Position numbers and translations under genes: made by a program. This document shows positions 24,972-33,921 of a stretch of 59,062 bases of DNA, piece after piece. The notes below the pieces were generated by a model. That model saw nothing but the letters and a program-made list of their open reading frames with translations, was not told the DNA's origin and made no database searches. The DNA comes from Rhizobacter sp. (lineage in GTDB: Bacteria; Pseudomonadota; Gammaproteobacteria; Burkholderiales; Burkholderiaceae_C): positions 1 to 59,062 of the forward strand of contig JANXWV010000085.1 in NCBI GenBank assembly GCA_025350965.1, given 5' to 3'. How positions within the stretch are numbered: position 1 is the stretch's first letter; each line of letters opens with the position of its first letter.

Positions 24972-27900
24972 ACGCCACAAACGAGCCCGCGTGGCGCGCC
25001 GGCGGCTGGCGCGAGTTTCTCGATCTTCTGACCGATGCAGTGCTGGTGTTCGATGCGGACAGCCGCGTCGCCTTCGTCAACACCGCAGCCTTGCGGCTGC
25101 TGCCGGCCGTGGCGGGCCTGCCGCTCGACCAACTCGCGCCGACGCTCGGCGAAACTGCGGTGCGTTGGCTTGCGGTCGTGCGCGCAGGCGGGGCAGCGCG
25201 CCCTGGCGAGGACGCCGCGCCACTTGCGCGGCTGAGCGATGGACGCACGGCCGAGATCGCATGGCGCCCGCTCGATGGCGGGCATTCCGCACTGCGCCTC
25301 ACGCCCACTGCGGCGGCCGCGCCGCAGGCCGGCCCCGGTGGCCGATTGGCGAGCAGTGCCCCGGCTTGGCCGGCGGTTCTGGGTGCCGAAGGCCTGCGCG
25401 AGACGTTGCGGGTGTTCTGGGAGTCGCCCTTTCCGGCGCTGCTGCAGGACGAGCGCTTCCACACCGTCGACGCGAACGACGCCTTCGTGGCGTTCACCGG
25501 CCACCCCCGCGCGAACCTCATCGGGCGCGACCCGATGGCGCTCTTTCCGCCCGCGCAGCACGCCCAGATGCTGGCGCGGCGCGAACGCTTGCGGGCCAGC
25601 GGCGGCCACAGCCCCGAGCCGGTGCTGGCGGAAGGCCGCATGCTCGACGCGAACGGCCGCGAGCTGCGCTTTCGCATGTCGCGGCGCACCCTCATCGGGC
25701 CTGGCGGCGAGTTGCGCTACCTCGCCGTGCTGCAAGACTCGACCGCCGAGCACATGGCGCGCGAACGCGCAGAGCGGTCGCTGCGGGAGATCGACGACTG
25801 GTTCGGCCTCAGCCCGGTCGGCATGGTGCTGTTCGACGCCGCCGGCCTGTTGCTGCGCACGAACCACGCTTTCGATGCGCTCGTCGGCACGGTGCCGGCG
25901 TCGCTGGCCGATGCGCCGCAGCCCTTGCGTGACCTGCTGGGCTGGCGCGAGGCGGGCGCCGACGGCGGTGACATTGCCGCAGCGGAACCATCGGCTGCTG
26001 CCACACCGTTGCAGCGCCAAGGCGTGCTCAGCACCCCCCGGGGCGGTGCGCGCACGCTGCGCGCAACCCTTCGCCGCTACGCCACGGCCAGTGGCCAGCA
26101 ACGCTGCATGGCGGTGCTCGAAGACCGCAGCGCCGACGAAGAGCGCGAACTGGCGCAGTTGCAGATCGGTGCGCTGATCGACACCGCCGGCCTGGCGCTT
26201 GCGACCTACCAGGCCGGCTCCGGCTGGGTGCGCCAGGGCAGCGCGGGTGGGGCGACTGGTTCGGCTACAGGGGCTGCGACCGGTGAGCCGGCGCTGCATG
26301 CGATCAGCCGTGACATCGTCGAGCCCGCGTCACTGCCCGAGTTCGAGAAGGTGCAGCACGCGTTGCGACATGCGCAGCGCGCCGAGGCCCGATACGCGGT
26401 GAACCACCCGGGGCTCGGCCAGCGCTGGCTGCTCACGCGCGTCGAGCCGGCGATGCTGGCGTCGGGCACCAGTGCGACCTCGGTCGTCACGCTCGACATC
26501 ACTCAGCAGCACCTGACCCAGCAGCGCAGCGAACAGCTGTTGCACGAGCTCGGCATGATCCTGGACAGCACGAGTGCCGGGATCGCCTTCCTGCGCGGCC
26601 CGCTGCTGGTGCGCTGCAACCGCCGCTTTGAGGCCATGCTGGGCTTGCCGGCCGAGTTGGCGGCGGGCACGAACGTGGCGTCCCTGTTCACGAACAACCG
26701 CATGGCAGAACGGCTCGGTGCAGACGCGCTCGAGGCGCTGACCGAGGGCGTGATCTACGAAACCGAGTTCGAGTGGGCCGGCGATGCGGGCGCGGATACC
26801 GCCGTTGCGCCGCGCTGGTACGCGCTGTCGGTGCGGCGCGCAGGGCCGGCCTCGGGGGCGATGGAGCTGACGGCGGTGCTCTCCGACGTGACGCGCCTGA
26901 GGGCCCAGGCCGGCGAGCTGGACGCACTGGCGCGCGACCGTGAACTGATGTTCAGCCTGTCGGGTGTGGGCATGGCGTTCCTTCGCAGCGGGCGCATCGA
27001 GCGCGCCAACCAGGCGCTGGCGCACCTGACCGGCTGCGGCGTGCCCGACATGGTGGGCATGCGCGTCGAGGCGCTGTTCCTGGACGACGAGTTCGAAGTA
27101 CGCTGGGCGCAGACCGAGCGCGCCCTGCTCGCGCATGGCCGCTGGACCGGCGAGCGGCCGCTGCGCCGGCACGATGGCCGCACGCTGTGGGTGCAGGTCA
27201 GCAAGCAGCTCGTGACGCGCGGTGATTTGGCCGGCGGCGTGATCGCGTCGTACGTGAACGTGGACGCGCGCCACCGCGCCGAGCGTGCCGTGGCGTTGCA
27301 GGCGGAGCGCACCCGCGCGATCCTCGACTCGGTGCTGGTGGGCATCGTCACGGTCGGCCCGCAAGGCATCGAGTGGATGAACCGGTCGGCGCGGCGCATG
27401 TTCGGCGGTGACCTCGCCGATTTCGTCACGCTGCCCATTGCCACCGTGGCCACGCCCGAACCCGGCCACCCGTTCCGCCGCACCGAGTACCTGACCGAGC
27501 TGGTCGAGGGGCAGGCCGAAACCTTCGAGTGCCGTGTGAAGGCACGCGACGGACGCGAGTTCTGGGTCGTTGGCAACGTGGTGTCGACGGCCCGCGAATC
27601 GACCGGCCGGCAGCTCACCTATGCGCTGCTCGACATCGAGCGGCGGCGCCAGGCCGAGGCGCGCATGACACAGGCGCAGGCCTCGCTGCAGCGCATCATC
27701 GAAGCCGCGCCACTGGCGATTTCGCTGCGCGACGCGCACACGCTGAAGATCCTGCAGGTCAACACGGTGGCCGCGAACGCGAACGGCACCACGCCGGCCG
27801 CGCTGGTCGGGTTGACCCCCGAAGACCTGTTCGAACCCGCGCTCGCTGCAGAACGGCGCGCCCACATGGAGCGCGCGCTGGCCGCCACTGATGTGAGCGT

Positions 27901-28696
27901 GCACGAGTACACCCACCGCATCGATGGCGAGGACCGCGTCTTCGATGCGCGCTACCTGCCTCTGGCCTCGGTGGCCGGCCAGGCGCCCGACCAGTTGCTG
28001 CTGGTGGCAACCGACGTGACCGAGCAACGCGCGGCGCAGCAGGCCCGGCTGGAGGCGGCCATCGAGCAGCGCGACATGTTGGTCAAGGAAGTGCACCACC
28101 GCATCAAGAACAACCTGCAGGGCGTGGCCGGCCTGCTGGAGCAGATCGCCCAACGCAAACCCGAGGTGGCCGGTGCGATTGCCGAGGTGGTGGGGCAGGT
28201 GCACGCCATCGCCCACGTGTACGGGCTTCAGGTGGGCGAGAGCGGCCCGCTGCCCGTCGCGAGTGTGGTCAAGGCCATCGCCGCTTCGGTGCAGCGCACG
28301 TTCGGGCGGGTGATCCCGATGGTGGTGGTGGCAGAGCCCGGCGGTCCGGACCCGCTGACCTGGCTCCTGCCCGAGTCCGAATCGATCCCGATTGCGCTGA
28401 CGCTCAACGAACTGCTGACGAACGCTGTCAAGCACAGCAAGCACGAACCGGCGGCGGAGCTGTCGTGCCGCTTGGTCAGCAGCGGAACCGGCGTGGTGGT
28501 GAGCATCACGAACGCCGGTGCGTTGCCGCCCGGTTTCAGCGTGGCGCGCATCCGTGGTGGCATGTCGGGTCTGGGTCTGGTGCGGGCGCTGCTGCCGCGG
28601 CGCAACGCCAGCCTGCGGGTCGAGCAGCACGGCGCCCTGGTGGTCACGATCGTGGCCTTGCAGGCACCGGGCGTGGTTCGTGGCACGGTGGATTGA
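24968..28696 (+). CDS. Multi-PAS sensor histidine kinase, HisKA_2 type
   Basis: This 1242-residue protein starts with GTG overlapping the previous stop (GTGA). About six or seven PAS-like modules can be seen by their NxxF/GxxP-like cores, at roughly 10-70, 145-260, 275-390, 515-640, 655-770, 775-895 and 900-1015. They are followed by a HisKA_2 phospho-acceptor box (VKEVHHRIKNNLQGVAGLL, from about 1038) and a HATPase domain (ALTLNELLTNAVKHSKHEP, GGMSGLGLVRALLP). No clear membrane segment is present, so it is a cytoplasmic sensor. HisKA_2 kinases often pair with ANTAR regulators, and an ANTAR regulator is the next gene. The signal is unknown; several PAS modules could bind haem, flavin or small molecules. 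Confidence 0.88.
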   Translation: MNATNEPAWRAGGWREFLDLLTDAVLVFDADSRVAFVNTAALRLLPAVAGLPLDQLAPTLGETAVRWLAVVRAGGAARPGEDAAPLARLSDGRTAEIAWRPLDGGHSALRLTPTAAAAPQAGPGGRLASSAPAWPAVLGAEGLRETLRVFWESPFPALLQDERFHTVDANDAFVAFTGHPRANLIGRDPMALFPPAQHAQMLARRERLRASGGHSPEPVLAEGRMLDANGRELRFRMSRRTLIGPGGELRYLAVLQDSTAEHMARERAERSLREIDDWFGLSPVGMVLFDAAGLLLRTNHAFDALVGTVPASLADAPQPLRDLLGWREAGADGGDIAAAEPSAAATPLQRQGVLSTPRGGARTLRATLRRYATASGQQRCMAVLEDRSADEERELAQLQIGALIDTAGLALATYQAGSGWVRQGSAGGATGSATGAATGEPALHAISRDIVEPASLPEFEKVQHALRHAQRAEARYAVNHPGLGQRWLLTRVEPAMLASGTSATSVVTLDITQQHLTQQRSEQLLHELGMILDSTSAGIAFLRGPLLVRCNRRFEAMLGLPAELAAGTNVASLFTNNRMAERLGADALEALTEGVIYETEFEWAGDAGADTAVAPRWYALSVRRAGPASGAMELTAVLSDVTRLRAQAGELDALARDRELMFSLSGVGMAFLRSGRIERANQALAHLTGCGVPDMVGMRVEALFLDDEFEVRWAQTERALLAHGRWTGERPLRRHDGRTLWVQVSKQLVTRGDLAGGVIASYVNVDARHRAERAVALQAERTRAILDSVLVGIVTVGPQGIEWMNRSARRMFGGDLADFVTLPIATVATPEPGHPFRRTEYLTELVEGQAETFECRVKARDGREFWVVGNVVSTARESTGRQLTYALLDIERRRQAEARMTQAQASLQRIIEAAPLAISLRDAHTLKILQVNTVAANANGTTPAALVGLTPEDLFEPALAAERRAHMERALAATDVSVHEYTHRIDGEDRVFDARYLPLASVAGQAPDQLLLVATDVTEQRAAQQARLEAAIEQRDMLVKEVHHRIKNNLQGVAGLLEQIAQRKPEVAGAIAEVVGQVHAIAHVYGLQVGESGPLPVASVVKAIAASVQRTFGRVIPMVVVAEPGGPDPLTWLLPESESIPIALTLNELLTNAVKHSKHEPAAELSCRLVSSGTGVVVSITNAGALPPGFSVARIRGGMSGLGLVRALLPRRNASLRVEQHGALVVTIVALQAPGVVRGTVD

Positions 28697-28853
28697 GGGT
28701 TCGCGGCAGGGCGCGTGACTTTCACCACGAGAGTTTCGCGCTGGCAGCCCGGCGAGGGATCGCCCGGTGGCCACCAGCGGCCGGTTTCACCCAGAATTAC
28801 GGCTCTCCCGAGAACGCGCCATCAAGCGCGCAAGGAGCGTTGGGAACCATGAC

Positions 28854-29492
28854 ATGACGCAGAACGAGATGGGCACGATCCTGGTCGTGGACGATGACAG
28901 GTTGGTGCTGGCAACGCTGTCCCACGGGCTGTCTCAGGCGGGCTACGACGTGATCGATGCCGACAACGGCGACGACGCCATCCTGCTCGCGCGCGAGCAC
29001 CGGCCCGACCTCGCGCTGCTCGACATCCGAATGCAGGGCAAGAGCGGCTTCGACGTGGCGGCTTATCTGCGCGAGTACTGCCGCATGCCGTTCATGTTTC
29101 TGTCGGCTTTCTCCGACGACAAGACCGCCGCCCAGGTCAAGGCACTCGGCGCGGTGGCCTACCTCGTGAAGCCGCTCGACATCGGGCAGATATTGCCGGT
29201 CGTCGAGACCGCCATGATCGCGGCGCGGCGTGGCGTGGTGCGCACCGAAGCGAGCCGACCCGCGCCAATCGGGTTTGCCGAGACCGTGCTCGATGTGACG
29301 CTCGGAGAAGACCGCCCGGTTGGCACCGCGCCCGAGGTGCTGATGGCGGTCGGTGTGCTGATGCATCGATTTTCGTTGCCGCGCGCGGCCGCATTGCAGC
29401 GGCTGCAACAGCTGGCGCAAGACGACGGGCGCACGCTCGCCGCACAGGCCCAGCGCGTGCTGGACGCCGTGGAGTCGCTCGCCGGCTCTTGA
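28854..29492 (+). CDS. Response regulator with ANTAR RNA-binding domain
   Basis: This 212-residue protein has a receiver domain with acidic residues VVDDD (11-15), phospho-acceptor Asp57 in LLDIRM, and the Lys of VKPLD. After a linker, the C-terminal helices (LMAVGVLMHRFSLPRAAALQ, LQQLAQDDGRTLAAQAQRVL) fit ANTAR, which binds paired RNA hairpins and prevents transcription termination. The ATG at 28854 is used because another ATG 5 bases earlier is out of frame and stops at once. AAGGAG lies about 17 bases upstream, rather far. It is probably the partner of the preceding kinase; no target hairpin pair is obvious in the window. Confidence 0.85.
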   Translation: MTQNEMGTILVVDDDRLVLATLSHGLSQAGYDVIDADNGDDAILLAREHRPDLALLDIRMQGKSGFDVAAYLREYCRMPFMFLSAFSDDKTAAQVKALGAVAYLVKPLDIGQILPVVETAMIAARRGVVRTEASRPAPIGFAETVLDVTLGEDRPVGTAPEVLMAVGVLMHRFSLPRAAALQRLQQLAQDDGRTLAAQAQRVLDAVESLAGS

Positions 29493-29521
29493 GCGGCTTC
29501 GTGAGCCGGCCGGCTGGTGGG

Positions 29522-30946
29522 TCAGCCGGGCGAACCGGGTGCGTTGCCTTGCGGCAGCGTGAACTCGAAGCACGCACCGCGCATCACTTCGGCCTCGCCC
29601 CAGATGTCGCCGCCGTGGCGGCGCACGATGCGCCGCACCGAGGCCAGGCCCACGCCGGTGCCCTGGAAGTCGTTCGCGCTGTGCAGGCGCTGGAACACGC
29701 CGAACAGGCGGTCGGCGAAACGCATGTCGAAGCCGGCGCCGTTGTCGCGCACGCAGAAGGCGTCGGCAACGCCCGCGCTGCGCTCGAACCAGATCTGAGC
29801 TTGCGCCGACTTCGCGGTGTACTTCCAGGCGTTGCCAAGAAGGTTTTCTACGACCAGGCGCAGCAGCGTCGGGTCGCCCTGCACCTGCATGCCCGGCTCG
29901 ATGGTGATGCCGACCTGCCGTTCGGGCCACTGGCGGCGCAGGTCGTCGGCCACGTAGCCGGCCAGCTGCGACAGGTTCACCGGTTGGCGCGCCAGCGGCT
30001 GCGATGACAGCTTCGACAGCGCGAGCAGCGCGTCGATCATGTTGTTCATGCGCGCGGCCGCGCCCAGCACGCGGTCGAGGTGGTCGTTGCCGACACGGTC
30101 GAGCAGGCGGCCGTAATCTTCCTTGACGATCTTCGTGAAGCCCTCGACCACGCGGATCGGTGCCCGCAGGTCATGCGACACCGTGAAGCTGAACGACTCC
30201 TGCTCGGCCGCTGCGGCTGCGCTTGCAGCGGACGTCGCAGCAGCGCTGGCGCAGAGAGCGCCCGCCGTGTGGGCCGGTGCCGGCGGTTGCGTGGCGCCCG
30301 GCGCCACGCCGCGCGCGCGCGTGGGCGCGTTGGTGGTTGCCGAGGCGTCGTACCGCTGCCATGTGCCTTGGTAGCCCGCGAACACGCCGTGCGCATCGGT
30401 CCGGGCGCGCGCCCGCAGGCGCCCGCGCCGCACGGTGCCATCGGCGCTCGGGCGCTCCACGTCGACGTCGTCGAGCGGCGCGCCAGTGTCGAGCTGGGCG
30501 CGCAGCGCAGCCTCGGAGGCTGGCTTGAAAACCTGCCACAGCGTGGCTGCCGTCGGGGCGGCGGCCCAGTCGGCCTGCGCGGCACCGCGCGGCGGGCGCC
30601 ATTGCACCAAACGGTGCTGCGAATCGGTTTGCCATTGCCACGCATCCAGCAACTCGTCGATGCAGCGCAGCCGCTCTCGTGCCTCGCGCAACTCGCCCGT
30701 CATGCGCTGCATGGCGCCGGCATGGCGCAGTGCGAGCGCCGCAGCACCCAGCAGCACGAGCAGAGCGAATGCCAGCACGGCCACGGCCCACCCCGGGATG
30801 CCTGGCGCTTCGCTACTGCGCGCCGTTGCGCCGGGAAGCCACCACAGCCACGCACTGAGCGCCACTGCAAGAACGGCCGCGCCGGTCATGACCCTGCGCT
30901 CCCACGGTGGGGGCGCGTCAGAGGCCACGGCGCTGCTGCGAATCAT
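29522..30946 (-). CDS. Membrane sensor histidine kinase with PAS-like domain
   Basis: This 474-residue kinase has two N-terminal membrane spans (about 22-42 and 52-73) and a coiled segment. A PAS-like region with LLDAWQWQTDSQHRLVQW runs from about 95 to 200. It is followed by an Ala-rich linker, HisKA with FSFTVSHDLRAPIRVVEGF (His near 265) and HATPase_c (NLLGNAWKYT, DNGAGFD, GTGVGLASVRRIV). The H-box SHDLRAPIR is typical of phytochrome-like and bacteriophytochrome-type kinases. It is on the minus strand, convergent with the ANTAR regulator, so it may act with the HPt and receiver proteins encoded divergently to its right. Confidence 0.87.
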   Translation of the reverse strand: MIRSSAVASDAPPPWERRVMTGAAVLAVALSAWLWWLPGATARSSEAPGIPGWAVAVLAFALLVLLGAAALALRHAGAMQRMTGELREARERLRCIDELLDAWQWQTDSQHRLVQWRPPRGAAQADWAAAPTAATLWQVFKPASEAALRAQLDTGAPLDDVDVERPSADGTVRRGRLRARARTDAHGVFAGYQGTWQRYDASATTNAPTRARGVAPGATQPPAPAHTAGALCASAAATSAASAAAAAEQESFSFTVSHDLRAPIRVVEGFTKIVKEDYGRLLDRVGNDHLDRVLGAAARMNNMIDALLALSKLSSQPLARQPVNLSQLAGYVADDLRRQWPERQVGITIEPGMQVQGDPTLLRLVVENLLGNAWKYTAKSAQAQIWFERSAGVADAFCVRDNGAGFDMRFADRLFGVFQRLHSANDFQGTGVGLASVRRIVRRHGGDIWGEAEVMRGACFEFTLPQGNAPGSPG

Positions 30947-31213
30947 CGGAGCGATTGTAGGGAGCGGTGCAAGTCAAGCTGCCCGGTCAATGCCGTGAAC
31001 ATGGCGTGGAAACCGGTTCAAGTTCGCGGATGAGCGGCCGAAACAATGGGCATTCTTGCCACCATCGATTGCGCCCAGTGCGGGGTGGGCCTTTTATCGC
31101 ATGGGCGGCGCCCTGTGCGAGACAATGCAGGGCAGCTTGCGGCGCGACACTAGGCCCTGCCTGGTTTCGAGGATGAACTTGAACGACCGACACGACAGTA
31201 CCTGTTGCACGAC

Positions 31214-31618
31214 ATGTTGAATGCCTCACCCAGCTCCGCCGTGTGCGCCGACTCTCTCGCGGCGGTGCTGGACCCGGTCGCGTTGGCTCGGCTCGAAGAG
31301 CTCGATCCCACGCGGGCGAACGACCTGCTCGGGCGTGTGTTCAAGGCGTTCCAGTCGTCCGCCGCACGCTTGATGCCGCAACTCGAAACCGCCCGGCATG
31401 CCGGCGATCACGCCACGGTGCGCCTGGTGGCCCATACGCTCAAGTCGTCGTCGGCGAGCATCGGCGCAGCGGCCTTGTCGACCGAGTGCGCGCGGGTCGA
31501 AACGCTGATCAGGCAGGACACGACCGATGGGCTGCCCGCCGCCATCGACGCCATGGCCGTTGCCATGGACGACGCGTTGCGGGCCATCGCCGACTTGCTC
31601 GGGCGGCGCGCATGCTGA
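31214..31618 (+). CDS. HPt phosphotransfer protein
   Basis: This 134-residue helical-bundle protein has the phospho-acceptor motif LVAHTLKSSSASIGA; His74 is the expected phosphorylated residue. HPt proteins relay phosphate between receiver domains. The ATG at 31214 is preferred to an in-frame TTG 9 bases earlier. Its stop overlaps the start of the REC-GGDEF-EAL gene by 7 bases, so the two are coupled and this HPt probably phosphorylates that protein's receiver domain. Confidence 0.85.
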   Translation: MLNASPSSAVCADSLAAVLDPVALARLEELDPTRANDLLGRVFKAFQSSAARLMPQLETARHAGDHATVRLVAHTLKSSSASIGAAALSTECARVETLIRQDTTDGLPAAIDAMAVAMDDALRAIADLLGRRAC

Positions 31619-33876
31619 ATACCGGCATCTCGGTGGACGACGATCTGCCGGGTCAGCCGAAGGTGCTGCTCGTCGATGACGACGAGGTCAACCTGCTGCT
31701 CACGTCGATCGCGCTGCGCGAGCGCGGTTTCTCGATCACCGAGGCGACCAGCGGCGAACACGCGATCGAGGTGCTGACCCATTGGTTGCCCGACGTGGTG
31801 GTGCTCGACGCCTTGATGCCCGGTCTCGATGGCTTCCAGACCTGCCGCGAGCTGCGCGTGCTGCCGGGCTTCGAGTCACTGCCGGTGCTGATGCTCACCG
31901 GCCTGGACGACGACGCGTCGATCACCCGGGCCTACGAGGCGGGCGCGACCGACTTCTTCGTCAAGTCCACGCAATGGAGCCTGCTGGCGGGGCGCCTGCG
32001 CTACCTGCTTCGCGCGGCCAGGGTGCGGGCCGAACTGGAGCGCAGCAAGTCGCGCCTGGCGCGCGCGCAAGACTTGGCCCGCATGGGCAGCTTCGACTGG
32101 TGGCGTGGCCGTGGCGGGCCGGTGTTCTCGGCCGAAGGCCTGCGGGTGTTCGGCAAGGGGCCGCACGACCGGCTCGAATTCCGCCCCTTGCTGCGCATGT
32201 TGTCTGCCGACGACCGCACGGGTTTGCTGTCGGTCCTGCATGAGGTGATGAAGCACTGCACCGTGCTTGCGACCGACATCCCCGCCACGTTGAGCAACGG
32301 CAGCCAGCGCATCGTGCACGTCGAGGCCGAGCCCGAGTTCAACGAGCACGGCAACCTGATCGGCTACAGCGGCATCGTGCAGGACGTGACCGACCGCCGC
32401 CTCGCCGAAGACAAGATCCGCCATCTCGCCAACTTCGACGTGCTGACTGGCCTGCCGAACCGCCGTCAGTTGATCTGGCGCGCCGAGCGTGCGCTGGAGA
32501 ACGGCCGCCGCCTGAACCACCAGGTGGCGCTGCTGCTCATCGACCTGGACCGCTTCAAGGTCATCAACGACACGCTGGGCCATGGCGCCGGCGATGAGTT
32601 GCTGATGGAAGTGGCGCGCCGACTGCGCTCGTGCGTGCGCCATTCCGACCAGGTTCCCGACACCTCGCTCGAATCGCTCGGCTCGCGCACGCACCGCTCG
32701 CTCGAGGCGGTCGGGCGGCTGGGCGGCGACGAGTTCGTGGCGCTGCTGCCCGAGGTGGCCGATGAACACGACGCCGAGCGCGTGGCCGGCCGCATTCTCG
32801 ACCTGATGCGCCAGCCCATCTTCGTCGGCGGGCAAGAGTGCTTCGTGACCGCCAGCGTGGGCATCGCGCTGTACCCGCGTGACGGCACCACCGTGGCCGA
32901 CCTGATGCGCAACTCCGACGTGGCCATGTACTCGGTCAAGTCGGCCGGGCGCAATTCGGCCTCGTTGTACCGCCCCACGCTCGCCGGCAAGGGCCGCGAG
33001 AAGCTGGAGCTTGAAAGTGCGCTGCACAAGGCCATCGAGCGCGACGAACTCGTGCTGCACTACCAACCCAAGATCGACGTTCGCGGCGCCCGCATGGTGG
33101 GTGCCGAAGCACTGATGCGGTGGCGCCGCAACGGCGTGCTGGTGCCGCCTGCCGACTTCATCCCGCTGGCCGAAGAGACCGGCCTGATCGTGCCGCTCAG
33201 CGAGTGGGCCATCCGCGAGGCCGCGCGCCAGGCCCGCATCTGGCAAGACAACTTCGGGTTTGCCGATTCGATTGCCGTGAACCTGCCGAACCGCATGTTC
33301 GAGCGCACGGATCTGGTCGAGTACATCCACGAAGCCGTCACCACTTACGGCGTGCCGCACCACGCCATCGAACTCGAGATCACCGAGACGGGGCTGATGA
33401 AGGACCTGCAGAACGTGATCCCGTCGCTGCACCGGCTGAACGAGATCGGCGTCGAGATCTCGATCGACGACTTCGGCACCGGCTATTCATCGCTCGCCTA
33501 CCTCACGACGCTGCCGATCAGTGAGCTCAAGATCGACCGCAGCTTCGTGCGCGACCTGGGCATGACGCCGCAAAGCTCGGCCGTCGTCACAGCCATCATT
33601 GCGTTGGCGCGCTCGCTTGGGCTGCGCGTGGTGGCCGAGGGCGTGGAGAACCTGCGCCAGATGGAGGTGCTGCACCGCCTGGGTTGCGGTGTGATGCAGG
33701 GTTTCCTCTTCAGCAAGCCGCAACCACCGGACGACATCGAGACCTGGCTGCAGCAGACGGTTCTGCCGCGCAAGGCGCCCTGGATCACCAAGGCGGTCGA
33801 CGGCGAGCGGGCCGACGCGCTGCGCCTGGCCGAGCCGTCGGTGCCGCGCGACCCGCGCGCCCGGCCGCGCCGCTGA
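31612..33876 (+). CDS. REC-PAS-GGDEF-EAL cyclic-di-GMP protein
   Basis: This 754-residue protein has a receiver domain (VDDDEV at 21-26, Asp66 in VLDALMP), a PAS-like domain (about 150-255), GGDEF (about 275-460) and EAL (about 470-720). The GGDEF motif is intact (RLGGDEFVALLP). The EAL domain has the key blocks LHYQPKIDV, GAEALMRW, NRMFE, ELEITETG, DDFGTGYSS and KIDRSFV, so both cyclase and phosphodiesterase activities look possible. An insertion of about 22 residues separates the RHSD sequence from the GGDEF motif. It overlaps the HPt gene, which suggests phosphorelay control. Confidence 0.9.
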   Translation: MLNTGISVDDDLPGQPKVLLVDDDEVNLLLTSIALRERGFSITEATSGEHAIEVLTHWLPDVVVLDALMPGLDGFQTCRELRVLPGFESLPVLMLTGLDDDASITRAYEAGATDFFVKSTQWSLLAGRLRYLLRAARVRAELERSKSRLARAQDLARMGSFDWWRGRGGPVFSAEGLRVFGKGPHDRLEFRPLLRMLSADDRTGLLSVLHEVMKHCTVLATDIPATLSNGSQRIVHVEAEPEFNEHGNLIGYSGIVQDVTDRRLAEDKIRHLANFDVLTGLPNRRQLIWRAERALENGRRLNHQVALLLIDLDRFKVINDTLGHGAGDELLMEVARRLRSCVRHSDQVPDTSLESLGSRTHRSLEAVGRLGGDEFVALLPEVADEHDAERVAGRILDLMRQPIFVGGQECFVTASVGIALYPRDGTTVADLMRNSDVAMYSVKSAGRNSASLYRPTLAGKGREKLELESALHKAIERDELVLHYQPKIDVRGARMVGAEALMRWRRNGVLVPPADFIPLAEETGLIVPLSEWAIREAARQARIWQDNFGFADSIAVNLPNRMFERTDLVEYIHEAVTTYGVPHHAIELEITETGLMKDLQNVIPSLHRLNEIGVEISIDDFGTGYSSLAYLTTLPISELKIDRSFVRDLGMTPQSSAVVTAIIALARSLGLRVVAEGVENLRQMEVLHRLGCGVMQGFLFSKPQPPDDIETWLQQTVLPRKAPWITKAVDGERADALRLAEPSVPRDPRARPRR

Positions 33877-33921
33877 CTTCCCGCAGTCCCACCGCCGTCC
33901 GACACAGCTCGAACTCAGCGC

